Origin: Umezawaea sp036375055
Lineage (GTDB): Bacteria > Actinomycetota > Actinomycetes > Mycobacteriales > Pseudonocardiaceae
Length of the DNA: 64,000 nt
Reading direction: 5' to 3'
Assembly (NCBI RefSeq): GCF_036375055.1
Contig: NZ_DASUSQ010000046.1
Location: forward strand, 339,425-403,424
The notes under the pieces were generated by a model. The model searched no databases. It had not been told where the DNA came from and was given only the letters and a program-made list of their open reading frames with translations. Of this stretch, positions 1-8,940 are shown piece by piece (within the stretch, counting starts at the first letter, position 1; each line of letters starts with the position of its first letter). The translations under genes and the position numbers were made by a program.

Positions 1-882
1 CGCCCACTCGGCGTCCTTCCGGACGCCGTCGACCTCGCCGAGCAGGTAGGCGGCGAAGCGGTCGAACCCGACGCAGCACCGGCGGAGGAAGTCCTCGTCG
101 TGCCACCCGTTGACCAGCATCGTGTGGGCGATGCCCAGCATCGCGGCGGTGTCGGTGTTGGGGACGACGGGCAGCCACTCGGCGTCGAGGAAGTCGGCGG
201 TGTCGCTGCGGATGGGGCTGATGTTCACGAACCGCACCCCGGCCTCGCGGCACCGCCGTTGCAGGTCCCGCGTCCGGTGCCTGGCCAGTCCGCCGGGGTT
301 GATCTGGCTGTTCTTCAGGGCCAGCCCTCCGAACGCGACCACGAGTTCGCAGTTGTCGGCTATCTCGTCCCACATCGGCATCCGGCTCTGGTAGCTCCAC
401 GGATGACCGCCGATCACGTGGGGGAGGATGACCTCCAACGCCGCGGTGCTGTAGGTGTTGCGGGAGTCGGTGTAGCCCCCGCCCAGCGCCAGGAACCGGT
501 GGAGTTGTCCCTGCGCGTGGTGGAACCTGCCCGCGCTCGCCCAACCGTAGGACCCGCCGAACACCGCGCTGTCGCCGTGCTGTGAGCGGACTCGACGGAG
601 TTCATCGCTCACGAGCGTGATCGCGTGGTCCCAGCTCACCTCCACGAAGGCATCGGTGCCCCTGGCCGTGCCGTGGGCGCGCGGCTCGCCGTTCAGCCAG
701 CCCTTGCGCACCGCGGGCCGCAGGACGCGAGCTTGGTCGTCGGCGGCCGTCACCATTCCGGGGCCGATGGGCGACGGGGCGGGGTCGTCGTGCCTCGGCT
801 CGATGCGCACCAGTCGACCGGAATCGACCACCGCGTCGAAACTGCCCCAGTGCGTCGCAACCGACATGCGTCGTTCCACCAT
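1..882 (-). CDS. Molybdopterin oxidoreductase, BisC/TorA type (partial, N-terminal 294 residues)
   Basis: The reading frame runs off the left edge, so only the N-terminal part is seen. It carries the DMSO-reductase-family signature of biotin-sulfoxide/TMAO reductases: GGSYGWASAGRFHHAQ, in which the Ser is expected to ligate molybdenum, then NTYSTAALEVILPHV and, near the edge, NTDTAAMLGIAHTMLVNGWH. Proteins of this family reduce S- or N-oxides using bis-MGD. No twin-arginine signal or N-terminal Fe-S cysteine motif is visible, as is usual for the cytoplasmic BisC branch. The ATG at 882 is chosen because GGAG lies 7 bases upstream; an in-frame ATG at 867 is the alternative. The gene follows the membrane operon at 1281-5608 on the same strand after about 400 bases, so shared transcription is doubtful. 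The substrate cannot be told from sequence. Confidence 0.85.
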   Translation of the reverse strand, partial: MVERRMSVATHWGSFDAVVDSGRLVRIEPRHDDPAPSPIGPGMVTAADDQARVLRPAVRKGWLNGEPRAHGTARGTDAFVEVSWDHAITLVSDELRRVRSQHGDSAVFGGSYGWASAGRFHHAQGQLHRFLALGGGYTDSRNTYSTAALEVILPHVIGGHPWSYQSRMPMWDEIADNCELVVAFGGLALKNSQINPGGLARHRTRDLQRRCREAGVRFVNISPIRSDTADFLDAEWLPVVPNTDTAAMLGIAHTMLVNGWHDEDFLRRCCVGFDRFAAYLLGEVDGVRKDAEWA

Positions 883-1280
883 GCGTCAACTCCGCCTCTG
901 ACGTTTCCTCGGTCCTGGACAACGGTCGTCCACGTCGCAGTGGGTGACGTGGTGCACCGGGAGCCTGCCGCCCGCACCGTCCGCCTCGCGGGAACGGGTC
1001 GGCGACCGGCTGCGCGGGCGGGGAGGCCCCCGTGCGGGAATCGCTCATCAGCGGAACCTCCGTCCCGCCTCTGGCGGGCCGCGCGGTGCGGCTCGTGGTC
1101 GGCGACGTGACCTCCACGGTATCCCTGGGCAGGGCGGGGTAGAAGACGATGTCAAGCAACGGCGAAGGTTCTTCTGTGTCGACGAACCGTTCACCGGAGA
1201 CCTCGCTCATCGTTGAGCACCAGCACGCCGAACAGCGCCAACTCGGATCGACGCCATCCCAGCCAACGTCACCCCAGGCA
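883..1280. other. Intergenic region, no convincing gene
   Basis: About 400 bases between two minus-strand genes. A minus-strand frame from about 1212 (MSEVSGERFVDTEEPSP...) stays open for a while, but it has no ribosome-binding site and its composition becomes low-complexity Arg/Pro. I see no tRNA, strong hairpin or repeat. Confidence 0.5.
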
Positions 1281-2918
1281 TTAGAACCTTCGAACCACGC
1301 CCGTGAACCCCACCACGAACAACGTCGCGAACGCCCAACCCAGGATTTGCAGGAGGAGCCCGGCGATCGTCGCCGCCATCGCCCATCCACCGTCGGCTTT
1401 GAAGTCGCAGCGCGACCTGCCGCCGGTGCTGATCAGTGGCACCGAGAGGTCCGCTGCCAGGCGGATCGTGTCGGCGAAGCGGCACGGGAAGTCCGTGTCG
1501 GGCAGGTCCTCCACCACGACGGCCGAGCTGACGTTCTGCACGCGCGGCACAGACCGGTGGACCACGTCGGCGCTCGACGCGGCCCACGTGAGGGCGAGCG
1601 CGACCACGAAGACACCGGCCAGGCCGACCAGCGCCCGGCCTGGCCGGTAGCCGTGCCCGATGAACCGCTTCTTGACCCAGTGCCATATCCGCGAGCCGCG
1701 CGTCGCGGACTCGTTCGTCTGATGTCGTTCGTCCTCCAGCGCGATCAGGACCTCCCTGGCCTCGGTCGCCCGTCCGGTGTTCCGCAGAACGGCCGCGAGG
1801 TGCTGGTAGGGCTGGGCCTCGAACGGACGAGCGTGCACGCTGAACCAGTGGGGCCAGTACGGGTGCGCCGATTCGCGCGACAGCCTGCCGTACTCCAGCT
1901 CGGCGAGCACCACCGTGCTCGTCGAGGTGCACCGCCCGTTCACCGGACGGCACACGGTCTCCGGGGGGATGCGGAGCTCGTTGACCGTCGCGCACCGGAG
2001 GTCGAGCGTCACCGCGCTCGGGTCGGTGTTCACGATCTTCGCGGGCCGTCGGGCGCGCTTCTCGGGATCTTCGGGATCCTCGGGTTCCGAGCCGAAGGAC
2101 TTGCCGGTGAAGCGCCTCCCGACGCCCAGGTCGAGACGGGAGCCGACACGCGCGGACATGAGGTGGATCGTCGCGAGTTCCTTCGACTTCGCCACCGCCT
2201 CGAACCCCGAGCACAGCAGGAGTGAGCCTCCCACGTGCAGCCCTTCGGCGTTGAGCACCGGACCGTGTCCGTTGGTCAGCGTCGTGCCGTCGAGCCACAG
2301 GTCTCCGCGCACCCGTGCGTTGACGAGCTGGACCGCTCCCGTGTCGCAGGAGACGGTCGCGCGAGCGTGACGGAACCTGAGCGCGCGGCCCACGTGGATG
2401 CCCTCCGCGTGCAGGGCCGGTCCCTCCGGGTTGTCCAGACACGCCCCGTCCAGTTCGAGGTTGCGGCCGATGCGGGCACCGACCAGCCGCACGGCGCTGT
2501 CGGCGGTGTTGCTCGTCGTGCCCAGGCCTCGGAGGTAGAGGGTGCCGTCCACCCTGATCCGGTCGGCGTGGAAGAACGGAATCCGGCAGTCGAACAACTC
2601 GAGCCACGGCACCCACGCGTTGTGGGCGAAGATCGGCCCCTGGAGCACGCACCGGTTCAGGTGCAGCCCGACCTGGGTCCTCACCGAGTCGAGTCGGAGC
2701 TCCGGGCCATCGATCCACGCGTTCGCGAGCGTCACCCCCCGCGGGTGGAGGTGGTTTCCGCACCTGCCCTCCAGCAGGCCGCTGATCACCCGTGCCCGCA
2801 CGTGGTACCAGTTGTCGGAGGTTCCCGGACGGCGAAGCGCAGCGCAGTCGAGTTCCCTCCCCGCCTTCGCGCAGGCGACCAGCCGTCGTTCGACCGGTGT
2901 CAGTCCCCGCCACCTCAT
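1281..2918 (-). CDS. Membrane-anchored beta-helix (pentapeptide-like) protein
   Basis: This 545-residue protein has a long central region (about residues 60-330) of degenerate repeats of the type 'VRLVGARIGRNLELDG', 'LHAEGIHVGRALRF', 'VQLVNARVRGDLWLDG'. These are typical of right-handed beta-helix/pentapeptide-like proteins that actinobacterial databases often label membrane-associated oxidoreductase; no cofactor motif supports an enzyme. Two hydrophobic segments follow, one near residues 415-435 (ALVGLAGVFVVALALTW) and one at the C-terminus (IAGLLLQILGWAFATLFVV), so the repeat domain is probably cytoplasmic or membrane-tethered. The start ATG at 2918 overlaps the stop of the upstream hydrolase gene (ATGA), indicating translational coupling. 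Function is unknown; the structural class is fairly secure. Confidence 0.75.
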   Translation of the reverse strand: MRWRGLTPVERRLVACAKAGRELDCAALRRPGTSDNWYHVRARVISGLLEGRCGNHLHPRGVTLANAWIDGPELRLDSVRTQVGLHLNRCVLQGPIFAHNAWVPWLELFDCRIPFFHADRIRVDGTLYLRGLGTTSNTADSAVRLVGARIGRNLELDGACLDNPEGPALHAEGIHVGRALRFRHARATVSCDTGAVQLVNARVRGDLWLDGTTLTNGHGPVLNAEGLHVGGSLLLCSGFEAVAKSKELATIHLMSARVGSRLDLGVGRRFTGKSFGSEPEDPEDPEKRARRPAKIVNTDPSAVTLDLRCATVNELRIPPETVCRPVNGRCTSTSTVVLAELEYGRLSRESAHPYWPHWFSVHARPFEAQPYQHLAAVLRNTGRATEAREVLIALEDERHQTNESATRGSRIWHWVKKRFIGHGYRPGRALVGLAGVFVVALALTWAASSADVVHRSVPRVQNVSSAVVVEDLPDTDFPCRFADTIRLAADLSVPLISTGGRSRCDFKADGGWAMAATIAGLLLQILGWAFATLFVVGFTGVVRRF

Positions 2919-5608
2919 GACGAGCCCTCGTCCGCGTAGGTCGGTGGCAGGAGGGGTGTGGGACCTCGGGGCTGGTCGTCCCGAGCGGGCTCCTCGTCGG
3001 CCACGTCGGCGACCACCTCGTCGAACACCGGGTCGTCGTAGTAGCCGCTGTGCCCGCGCAGTCGGGACCGCGGCCGGTCCGCGAGCGACTCGATGAACTC
3101 GGGGTCCCGCAACCTGATGTCGTGGCCCAACTCCCGGCCCCGCAGGAAGCTGCCTTCGCCGCCCGCGCGCACTTCGCCGAGCCCAGGCGGGTTCTCCGAG
3201 CCCATTGCGTGCCACGTCGGCGGGGAGGTCTCGGAGGTCTGCGTGGATCCGTCCTGCCAGGTGAGCACGGGGCCGCCGAGCGGATCGGTCCACCGGTGCA
3301 CGTTCCTCCACCGCCCGCCCAGGACCTCGTGGACGCTCGCCAGCTCGGCGTAGCCGAGGTAGCGCGGGAAGAGCCTGGCGAACGCCCACCGCAACTGCGA
3401 CCCGTAGGTGACCAGGCCCAGCCGCCGAACGGTGTTCTCGGCCTCGGCCCGCTTGATGTAGCAGTGGCCGGAGTCGTCCGTCTCGCGTTCCTTCGCCAGC
3501 ACGAGCACGGCGGCGACGCACACCACGCTGCCCTGGCTGTGCCCGGACAGGACGACCTTGTGCTCCCCTGGCTGGTTCGCCAGGTGGTTCGCGCGACTGG
3601 CCAGCTCGAGCGTGGCCCGACCGCCGTAGGGCGGAGGGCAGATCGGATGGGCGTAGCGCGGCCAGAACGCGATCAGGTCCCACAGGACACCGACCACGGT
3701 CCGCATCTTCTGCCCCTGCCACGAGCGGATGCCGAGCAGGACCAGGCCCGCGGCCAGGCCCGACAACACCCAGCCGCCGACGCTGGGGAGCGGACCGTCG
3801 AGCAGCCACGCGGGTGGGTCGGTGGCCTCCCGGTCGACGACCAAGCGGACGGTCCCGACCACGCCCGCTGCCACCACCAGCGCACCACCCAGCACGCTGA
3901 TCGTGCCGAGCGCCCAGTGGTAGCGGTACTTCGCCCGCGCCAGCCGCCACGCCGTGGCGACCTTGCCGATGCCCCGCGGTTGAGGCTCGTCCGCGACCCT
4001 CCTGGTGACTTCCACGCCGTCGTCGTGTTCGCCCTCGTAGTCCCCCGCGGCGCGGTCGTCGAGCCCGTCCGACCGCCACCGGCCGAACCCCAGCCACAGT
4101 CCGACGGCCAGCAGGACCACCGAGACTCCCAGCAGCCACCAGAGCGGCCGGTCCCGCCCGACGAAGGCCGACGGGCCGCTGATCGTCGCCGCCAGCAGGA
4201 CCGCCGCGGCCACCGGTTGTTGCGCCATCACGGCCAGCAAAGGCAGCAGCAGCACCAGGAACACGACGGCGAGCACTCCCCACAGCACGACCCCCGTCCA
4301 GTAGGCCTCGCTCAGTTCGATCCGCCACTGGACCACGTCGCCCGCGGTCTCGGCGACGTCCGCCCGCGTGACGTGATCGCCGACCGGTTCGCCCAGCAGA
4401 TCCGCTACGCGGTAGGCGAATCCGCTGCTGAACCCGGCCGCGAGCGTCGTCGCGAACGCCGCGGTGATCCACGCCGCGAAACCGCCCCACATCGGCCCGA
4501 ACGCCGTGCGGGCGTGCTCCGGGATGGGGTCGAGGGCGCCTCGCTGCTTGCGGCACACGCCCAGGAGGACCAGCAGGAGGACCGCGGCCAGACCGCTCTG
4601 GACCATGGTCACGACCTCGAAGCCCGCCAGCGGCCGGGCCAGCGCGTCGGCGTCGCCGACGTCCCACAGGACCACGGCGGCCAGCACCACCGACCCCGCG
4701 AGGTACACCAGCGAGCCCCACTTGAGCAGGGTGAACCGGAGGGGGACGCGGCAGGAGTCGTTGAACCGCGGGTCGGGACGCGACTCGGTGGCCGGGACCT
4801 TCGCGACCCCGAGCGCGGCGAGGAGGACCAGGAGGACACCGACCCCGACCGCGATCGCCCACAGCCAGGTCGGCGCGGTGGCCGTCAGGACGTCGGTGTT
4901 CAGTGCGCCGCTGTACAGGATGCCCGTCACGGCGCAGGCGACCGCGACGTGCGCCGCCCGCAGCGCCGGGGCCCTGGGTGACGTGTGCCAGAAGGCGTGG
5001 TCGCGCAGTGACCCGTCCTCGGGGACCCACTCGTGCCGCTCGCCCTTGGGCTCGTACAGGAACGTTTGCCTGCCGAACCACCACAGCAGGCCGATCACGG
5101 CCGCCGTGGGGACGACGCCCAGCAGCAGGCGCGCACCGAACGGCCAGGTCGCGGTGAAGTCCAGCCACCCGTTGTCCTGCAAGCACACCGCACTGCTGGA
5201 GCACTGCCGGACGACGAGTTCCAGGCAGAGGTGGACGGTGTTCGCCACGAGCACGGAGGTCAGCACGACGCCGAGCAGCCGGAGCACGCCGTCGGCGAAC
5301 TTTCCCCTGCCCAGCAGCATGTAGCGGGACAGGTTCAGCAGGGCGAACGGCGCCAGGAGGAGCCAGAGCGCCCGGCTCGCGCCGCCGGAGGTGAACCGTC
5401 CCCAGTGGAACGCCTCGACGATCCGGGACCGCGGCGGCTGCGTCCCGCCGGGCAGCGTGGTCACCGGCTCGGCGGCCCGGAAGAAGCGGGCGGTGTCGTC
5501 GCCCGCGACCTGCCGGGGAAAGGGCTCGCCGAGCATCGATTCCGGTGGTGTGCCGGAGACGCCGTGGACGCGCAGCTCGTGAACTACCCTGTTCGGCCGA
5601 TCAGTCAT
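2915..5608 (-). CDS. Multi-pass membrane protein with alpha/beta-hydrolase-like domain
   Basis: The product is 897 residues. The N-terminus begins with a conserved-looking VHELRVHGVSGTPPESM block, followed by at least ten hydrophobic helices between about residues 90 and 620. The C-terminal soluble part has a nucleophile elbow, VVLSGHSQGSVVCV (GHSQG, around residue 690), of the lipase/esterase class, and ends in an acidic Pro-rich tail. This suggests a membrane-embedded serine hydrolase, perhaps lipid-directed, but the catalytic acid and His are not certain. The ATG at 5608 (MTDRPNRVV) is preferred over longer frames because a GAGGCGGGTGG purine-rich stretch precedes it and the coding character starts there. 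It is first in a two-gene operon with the beta-helix protein (4-base overlap), so the two probably act together. Confidence 0.75.
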   Translation of the reverse strand: MTDRPNRVVHELRVHGVSGTPPESMLGEPFPRQVAGDDTARFFRAAEPVTTLPGGTQPPRSRIVEAFHWGRFTSGGASRALWLLLAPFALLNLSRYMLLGRGKFADGVLRLLGVVLTSVLVANTVHLCLELVVRQCSSSAVCLQDNGWLDFTATWPFGARLLLGVVPTAAVIGLLWWFGRQTFLYEPKGERHEWVPEDGSLRDHAFWHTSPRAPALRAAHVAVACAVTGILYSGALNTDVLTATAPTWLWAIAVGVGVLLVLLAALGVAKVPATESRPDPRFNDSCRVPLRFTLLKWGSLVYLAGSVVLAAVVLWDVGDADALARPLAGFEVVTMVQSGLAAVLLLVLLGVCRKQRGALDPIPEHARTAFGPMWGGFAAWITAAFATTLAAGFSSGFAYRVADLLGEPVGDHVTRADVAETAGDVVQWRIELSEAYWTGVVLWGVLAVVFLVLLLPLLAVMAQQPVAAAVLLAATISGPSAFVGRDRPLWWLLGVSVVLLAVGLWLGFGRWRSDGLDDRAAGDYEGEHDDGVEVTRRVADEPQPRGIGKVATAWRLARAKYRYHWALGTISVLGGALVVAAGVVGTVRLVVDREATDPPAWLLDGPLPSVGGWVLSGLAAGLVLLGIRSWQGQKMRTVVGVLWDLIAFWPRYAHPICPPPYGGRATLELASRANHLANQPGEHKVVLSGHSQGSVVCVAAVLVLAKERETDDSGHCYIKRAEAENTVRRLGLVTYGSQLRWAFARLFPRYLGYAELASVHEVLGGRWRNVHRWTDPLGGPVLTWQDGSTQTSETSPPTWHAMGSENPPGLGEVRAGGEGSFLRGRELGHDIRLRDPEFIESLADRPRSRLRGHSGYYDDPVFDEVVADVADEEPARDDQPRGPTPLLPPTYADEGSS

Positions 5609-5939
5609 ACGTCCACCCGCCTCAACGTGCAGGGCTACCAGTAGGCTAATCGGGTGCTCAGAGGGCTCGTTACCGTTCGAAGCCGATCCGTGACCTCGGC
5701 CGTGAACCGTCCTCACCCCGCCGGTCCACCGCGGAAGCTCGCGAGTGGTCATCACCGAGGCGTTCGGCGGTTCCGAGCGGCGGCGTGACGAACCAGAGAC
5801 TGACTATGCGCGCCAAGCAGGACGTCCCAGCGGCGCCCCCTGGCACCTGCAACGGGTGACCATCGTCATCGCTCATCGCCGATAGCGCTGGCTCCGCCAG
5901 TGGATGCCGTGCACGGGTCAAGGCCTGCCGCAGGGATGC
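5609..5939. other. Divergent intergenic region upstream of membrane operon and TetR gene
   Basis: About 330 bases separating the minus-strand membrane operon from the plus-strand TetR gene. It must hold both promoters. A minus-strand frame (MSDDDGHPLQVPGGAAG...) is open but has no recognisable homology or ribosome-binding site. The first TetR-type operator copy begins at its right edge (5940). Confidence 0.5.
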
Positions 5940-5954
5940 CTGAACTTCGTTAAG
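5940..5954. promoter_or_regulatory. TetR operator-like site 1
   Basis: CTGAAC-TTC-GTTAAG, an imperfect palindrome directly before the TetR start at 5964. The larger block 5939-5961 is repeated in inverted orientation at 6993-7015 with one mismatch. The same 15-bp core recurs at 7000, 7035, 11348 and 11380. Confidence 0.65.
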
Positions 5955-5963
5955 GTGTCAACC

Positions 5964-6602
5964 GTGGGAAAGGGCATAAACAAGGACCGGATCGTCGCGG
6001 CAGCGCTCGACCTGCTCAACGACAAGGGCATGGACGCACTGACCGTCCGTGCGCTCGCCGCGAGGCTGGACGTGCAGGCGCCGGCGCTGTACTGGCACGT
6101 CCGCAACAAACAGGAACTGCTCGACGAGATGAGCACGTTCGTCATGCGCCGCGTCACGGATGCGCTGTCGGCCGTCTCACCAGACGCCGGCTGGCGGGCC
6201 AACCTCGCCGACTACGGCCAGGTCCTGCGCACGGAATACCTGGGCTACCGGGACGGAGCCCGCATCTTCAGCGGCACGCGCCTCTCCGATCCGGACGTGG
6301 TGAAAGCCAAGGAGACCTGGCTCGCGCGGTTCGTCGAGGCCGGCTTCACCCTTGCCGACGCCGACGACGCCCTGGACGTGGTCACCGCGTTCGTCGTCGG
6401 CTTCGTCATCGAGGAACAGGAGCGGGTGCGGTCGGAGGAGACCACCCCGGGTCGTTACTCGCTGGCCGAACGCGATGCCTGGCTGGGCGAGGGGGCCGAT
6501 CTGGTCAAGGCCGCGGGTCGCCTGCGCGATGATCACCACACGCGGTTCACGCGGCACCTCGATGTCGTCCTCGACGGGCTCGCGGCCCGGCAGCAGCGCT
6601 GA
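5964..6602 (+). CDS. TetR family transcriptional regulator (copy 1)
   Basis: A 212-residue repressor with an N-terminal helix-turn-helix (MDALTVRALAARLDVQAPAL then YWHVRNKQELLDEM, about residues 22-56) and a TetR_C-like ligand domain. It is a close paralogue of the regulator at 10700-11338: both are 212 residues and share YWHVRNKQELLDEM, RDGARIFSGTR and VVTAFVVGFVIEEQER or its near match. The GTG at 5964 is chosen by alignment with the paralogue's ATG; GTG 5955 is an in-frame alternative. The same operator sits before both regulators, so autoregulation and cross-regulation are likely. In copy 2 the regulator is divergent from its target; here it points towards the decayed oxidoreductase copy, suggesting an inversion. 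Confidence 0.9.
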   Translation: MGKGINKDRIVAAALDLLNDKGMDALTVRALAARLDVQAPALYWHVRNKQELLDEMSTFVMRRVTDALSAVSPDAGWRANLADYGQVLRTEYLGYRDGARIFSGTRLSDPDVVKAKETWLARFVEAGFTLADADDALDVVTAFVVGFVIEEQERVRSEETTPGRYSLAERDAWLGEGADLVKAAGRLRDDHHTRFTRHLDVVLDGLAARQQR

Positions 6603-6999
6603 CCCACGTCCGGGGCGAGACGTTCGACGCCCCCGTCATCGACGTGATGACGCCGAACCTGGACGGGGCCCGGGTTCTCCGGGCCCCCAGGGCGGACGGC
6701 CGCCGCGTACCGGCGCAGGTCGTTCACCCTCCGCGCGGCGCAGGACGCTAGCGGACGTCGACGGCGAGGTTTCAGGGGATTCCGACGGGCGCAGGTCGGC
6801 TCCCGCACGCCGCCGTCGACCCCACGACGCGGTATTCCACGAGCTCCAGCGCACGACCCGGCGATTCGCGGACCGCGCGGTCGGCGTCCGCGACGAGCAC
6901 GTGCAGGTCACCGAACCCGCTCCTCTCTCTCCATGCCGGCCCGGCGTCGCTCGGGTGTTCGGCGTCCTCGCCCCGAGCGTCCTTCACCACGCTTGACAC

Positions 7000-7014
7000 C
7001 TTAACAAAGTTCAG
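7000..7014. promoter_or_regulatory. TetR operator-like site 2
   Basis: CTTAAC-AAA-GTTCAG, the reverse complement of the 5940 site with one changed spacer base. The 23-bp block 6993-7015 is the inverted partner of 5939-5961. Confidence 0.6.
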
Positions 7015-7034
7015 GCACGGTTGTGCCAGACGAG

Positions 7035-7049
7035 TTGAACATAGTTAAG
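7035..7049. promoter_or_regulatory. TetR operator-like site 3
   Basis: TTGAAC-ATA-GTTAAG, immediately before the GTG (7059) of the decayed oxidoreductase. It matches the site in the same position before the intact gene (11380-11394). The AAGGAG at its right edge doubles as a ribosome-binding site. Confidence 0.6.
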
Positions 7050-7058
7050 GAGTCTCTG

Positions 7059-7339
7059 GTGCGCGCAGCAGCAGTCAGCCACCCGGACGCCACACCCGTC
7101 TGCGCGGACTTCCCCGATCCACAGCAGCAGCCGGGGAACGAACAGCCGCGGCTGGTGGGCGCGGGTCTGCACCACGTCGTCCGCGCTGGTCACCGACGGG
7201 CACTGAGCGCCGGGGTTCCCGAGGTCATCGCCCGGTTCGGCGACGGGACCTTCGACGCGCCGCACGCCGTCATCCGCTCAGTCGCGTCGGCGAGGCACGG
7301 GCGCAGCAGGGGCGGACCCGCGCCGTCGTCCCGGACTGA
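7059..7339 (+). pseudogene. Decayed, internally deleted copy of the MDR quinone oxidoreductase
   Basis: The first 45 codons (VRAAAVSHPDATPVCADFP, then LVGAGLHHVVRAG) match the N-terminus of the intact gene at 11404 (MRAAVITAPDVSPACSDFP, LVGAGLHNIVRG). After a deletion of most of the coding region the match resumes with PEVIARFGDGTFDAPH against PEVMARFADGSLRVPY of the C-terminus. It then shifts frame and ends with GTCGTCCCGGACTGA, near the intact gene's end. The Rossmann domain is lost, so no enzyme can be made. The operator and ribosome-binding site are still present. Confidence 0.85.
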
Positions 7340-7374
7340 CCGGGACCGGATCGACGAGTGCGGAGGGCAGCATC

Positions 7375-8847
7375 GTGCAAGGCACGCATCGGTTGACGGC
7401 TGACGTCGAAGGCGGACCCCGGACCTCGGGGGAGCTCGATTCCCGCAACCTCGTCGTGATCGCGGTACTGCTGGTCTCCACGTTCGTCGTCTTCCTCAAC
7501 GAGACGATCATGGGCGTGGCGCTGCCGGTGCTCATGACCGACCTGCGGATCGAGGCGAGCGCGGGGCAGTGGCTCACCGCGGGCTTCCTGCTCACGATGT
7601 CCGTGGTCATCCCGGTCACCGGGTTCCTGATCCGGAGGGTGCCCACGCGCTCCCTGTTCGCCACGGCCATGGTGCTGTTCAGCGCGGGCACGCTGGTCGC
7701 GGCGGTCGCACCGGGCTTCGGCGTGCTGCTCGCCGGCCGCGTCGTGCAGGCCGGTGGCACCGCGATCATGATGCCGCTGCTGACGACCACGGTGTTGACG
7801 CTCGTGCCGGCGGCTCGCCGGGGTGCCCTGATGGGCAACATCGCGATCGTCATCTCCGTCGCACCCGCGATCGGGCCGACGGTGGCGGGCGTCGTGCTGG
7901 ACCTGTTCGGCTGGCGCCAGATGTTCTGGCTGGTGCTGCCGATCGCGCTCGCCGTGCTGGTGGTGGGGCTGCGGCGGATCACGAACGTCGGGGAGACCAC
8001 CGCGGCGCCGATCGACGTGGTGTCCGTGGCGCTCTCCGCGCTCGGCTTCGGTGGCCTCGTCTACGGGTTGAGCAGCCTGGGCCACTCCGGTGGCACGTCG
8101 CAGGTCGTGGCGTGGGCCGCGTTCGCCGTCGGTGTCGGGAGCGTGGTCGCGTTCGTCGCCCGGCAACTGGTGCTGCAGCGGACCGACCGCGCCCTGCTGG
8201 ATCTGCGCGCGTTCCGGTCGCGGACGTTCACGGTCGCGAGCGTGATGATGATGCTGACGATGGCCACGCTGCTGGGCACGTCCGTCCTGCTGCCGATCTA
8301 CCTGCAGAGCGTGCTGGTGCTGGAGCCGCTCACCACGGGCCTGCTGCTCCTGCCGGGGGGTCTGCTCATGGGTGCGCTGGGGCCGGTGGCCGGGCGGCTG
8401 CACGACCGGTTCGGCGCGCGGGCGCTGCTCGTGCCCGGCACGGTCGCCACCAGCGCGGCGCTGTGGTCCACCACCCTCTTCACCGCCGGCACCTCGCTGC
8501 CGCAGGTGACCGGGTTCCACCTGCTGCTGTCGGCCGGACTGGCGTTCGTGTTCACGCCGCTGTTCGCCGCGGGCCTGGGGGCGGTGCCGCCGAAGTTGTA
8601 CTCCTACGGCAGCGCGATCTTCAGCACCGCCCAGCAGCTGGCCGGGGCTGCCGGGGTGGCGCTGCTGGTCAACGTGCTGTCGGTCCGCTCGGCGGCGCTC
8701 ACCGCCGAAGGCGTGCCGCTCGTGGAGCAGACGGCGGGCGGCGTGCACGCGGCGTTCCTGGTAGCGGCCACGCTGTCGTCGTTCACGATCGTCGGGGCGT
8801 TCCTGATCCGGGTCCCGGCGTCCGGCGGAACACCCACGGCGCACTGA
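7375..8847 (+). CDS. DHA2-type MFS drug exporter
   Basis: A 490-residue integral membrane protein with about 14 hydrophobic helices. It has the DHA2/EmrB-like start VVFLNETIMGVALPVLMTDL, the QWLTAGFLLTMSVVIPVTG region of helix 2, and the antiporter-type stretch APAIGPTVAGVVLDLFGWR. Such proteins export drugs or secondary metabolites in exchange for protons. The GTG at 7375 has GGAGGG 7-8 bases upstream. It follows the decayed oxidoreductase by 35 bases and may be read from operator site 3, which would place it under TetR control. The substrate is unknown; resistance to an antibiotic or self-made compound is the likely role. Confidence 0.88.
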   Translation: MQGTHRLTADVEGGPRTSGELDSRNLVVIAVLLVSTFVVFLNETIMGVALPVLMTDLRIEASAGQWLTAGFLLTMSVVIPVTGFLIRRVPTRSLFATAMVLFSAGTLVAAVAPGFGVLLAGRVVQAGGTAIMMPLLTTTVLTLVPAARRGALMGNIAIVISVAPAIGPTVAGVVLDLFGWRQMFWLVLPIALAVLVVGLRRITNVGETTAAPIDVVSVALSALGFGGLVYGLSSLGHSGGTSQVVAWAAFAVGVGSVVAFVARQLVLQRTDRALLDLRAFRSRTFTVASVMMMLTMATLLGTSVLLPIYLQSVLVLEPLTTGLLLLPGGLLMGALGPVAGRLHDRFGARALLVPGTVATSAALWSTTLFTAGTSLPQVTGFHLLLSAGLAFVFTPLFAAGLGAVPPKLYSYGSAIFSTAQQLAGAAGVALLVNVLSVRSAALTAEGVPLVEQTAGGVHAAFLVAATLSSFTIVGAFLIRVPASGGTPTAH

Positions 8848-8940
8848 CCGCAGCGCCACTGACCGGATTCCGAACCGCATCGTGATCGCGATTCACCCAG
8901 GATCGAGGTCGTGGTGGGGTGCCTCTCCCACCATCCAGGA

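Larger units (their letters stand above)
6603..7058. other. Intergenic region between TetR copy 1 and the decayed oxidoreductase
   Basis: About 455 bases. A minus-strand frame from near 6999 (including FGDLHVLVADADRAVRESP) has weak gene-like character but no recognisable family or ribosome-binding site. The right end holds two operator copies (7000-7014 and 7035-7049). It reads as scar DNA left by duplication and inversion. Confidence 0.45.

Noticed and set aside
1149..2225. Long plus-strand open frame opposite the beta-helix protein gene
   Set aside because: It is Arg/Pro/Gly-rich, lacks a ribosome-binding site, and is the shadow of a clearly coding minus-strand frame.
3050..4981. 643-codon plus-strand open frame
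   Set aside because: The composition (runs of RRP, QQQ, DRP) is typical of antisense to a high-GC gene, and the minus strand here encodes membrane helices and the hydrolase motif.
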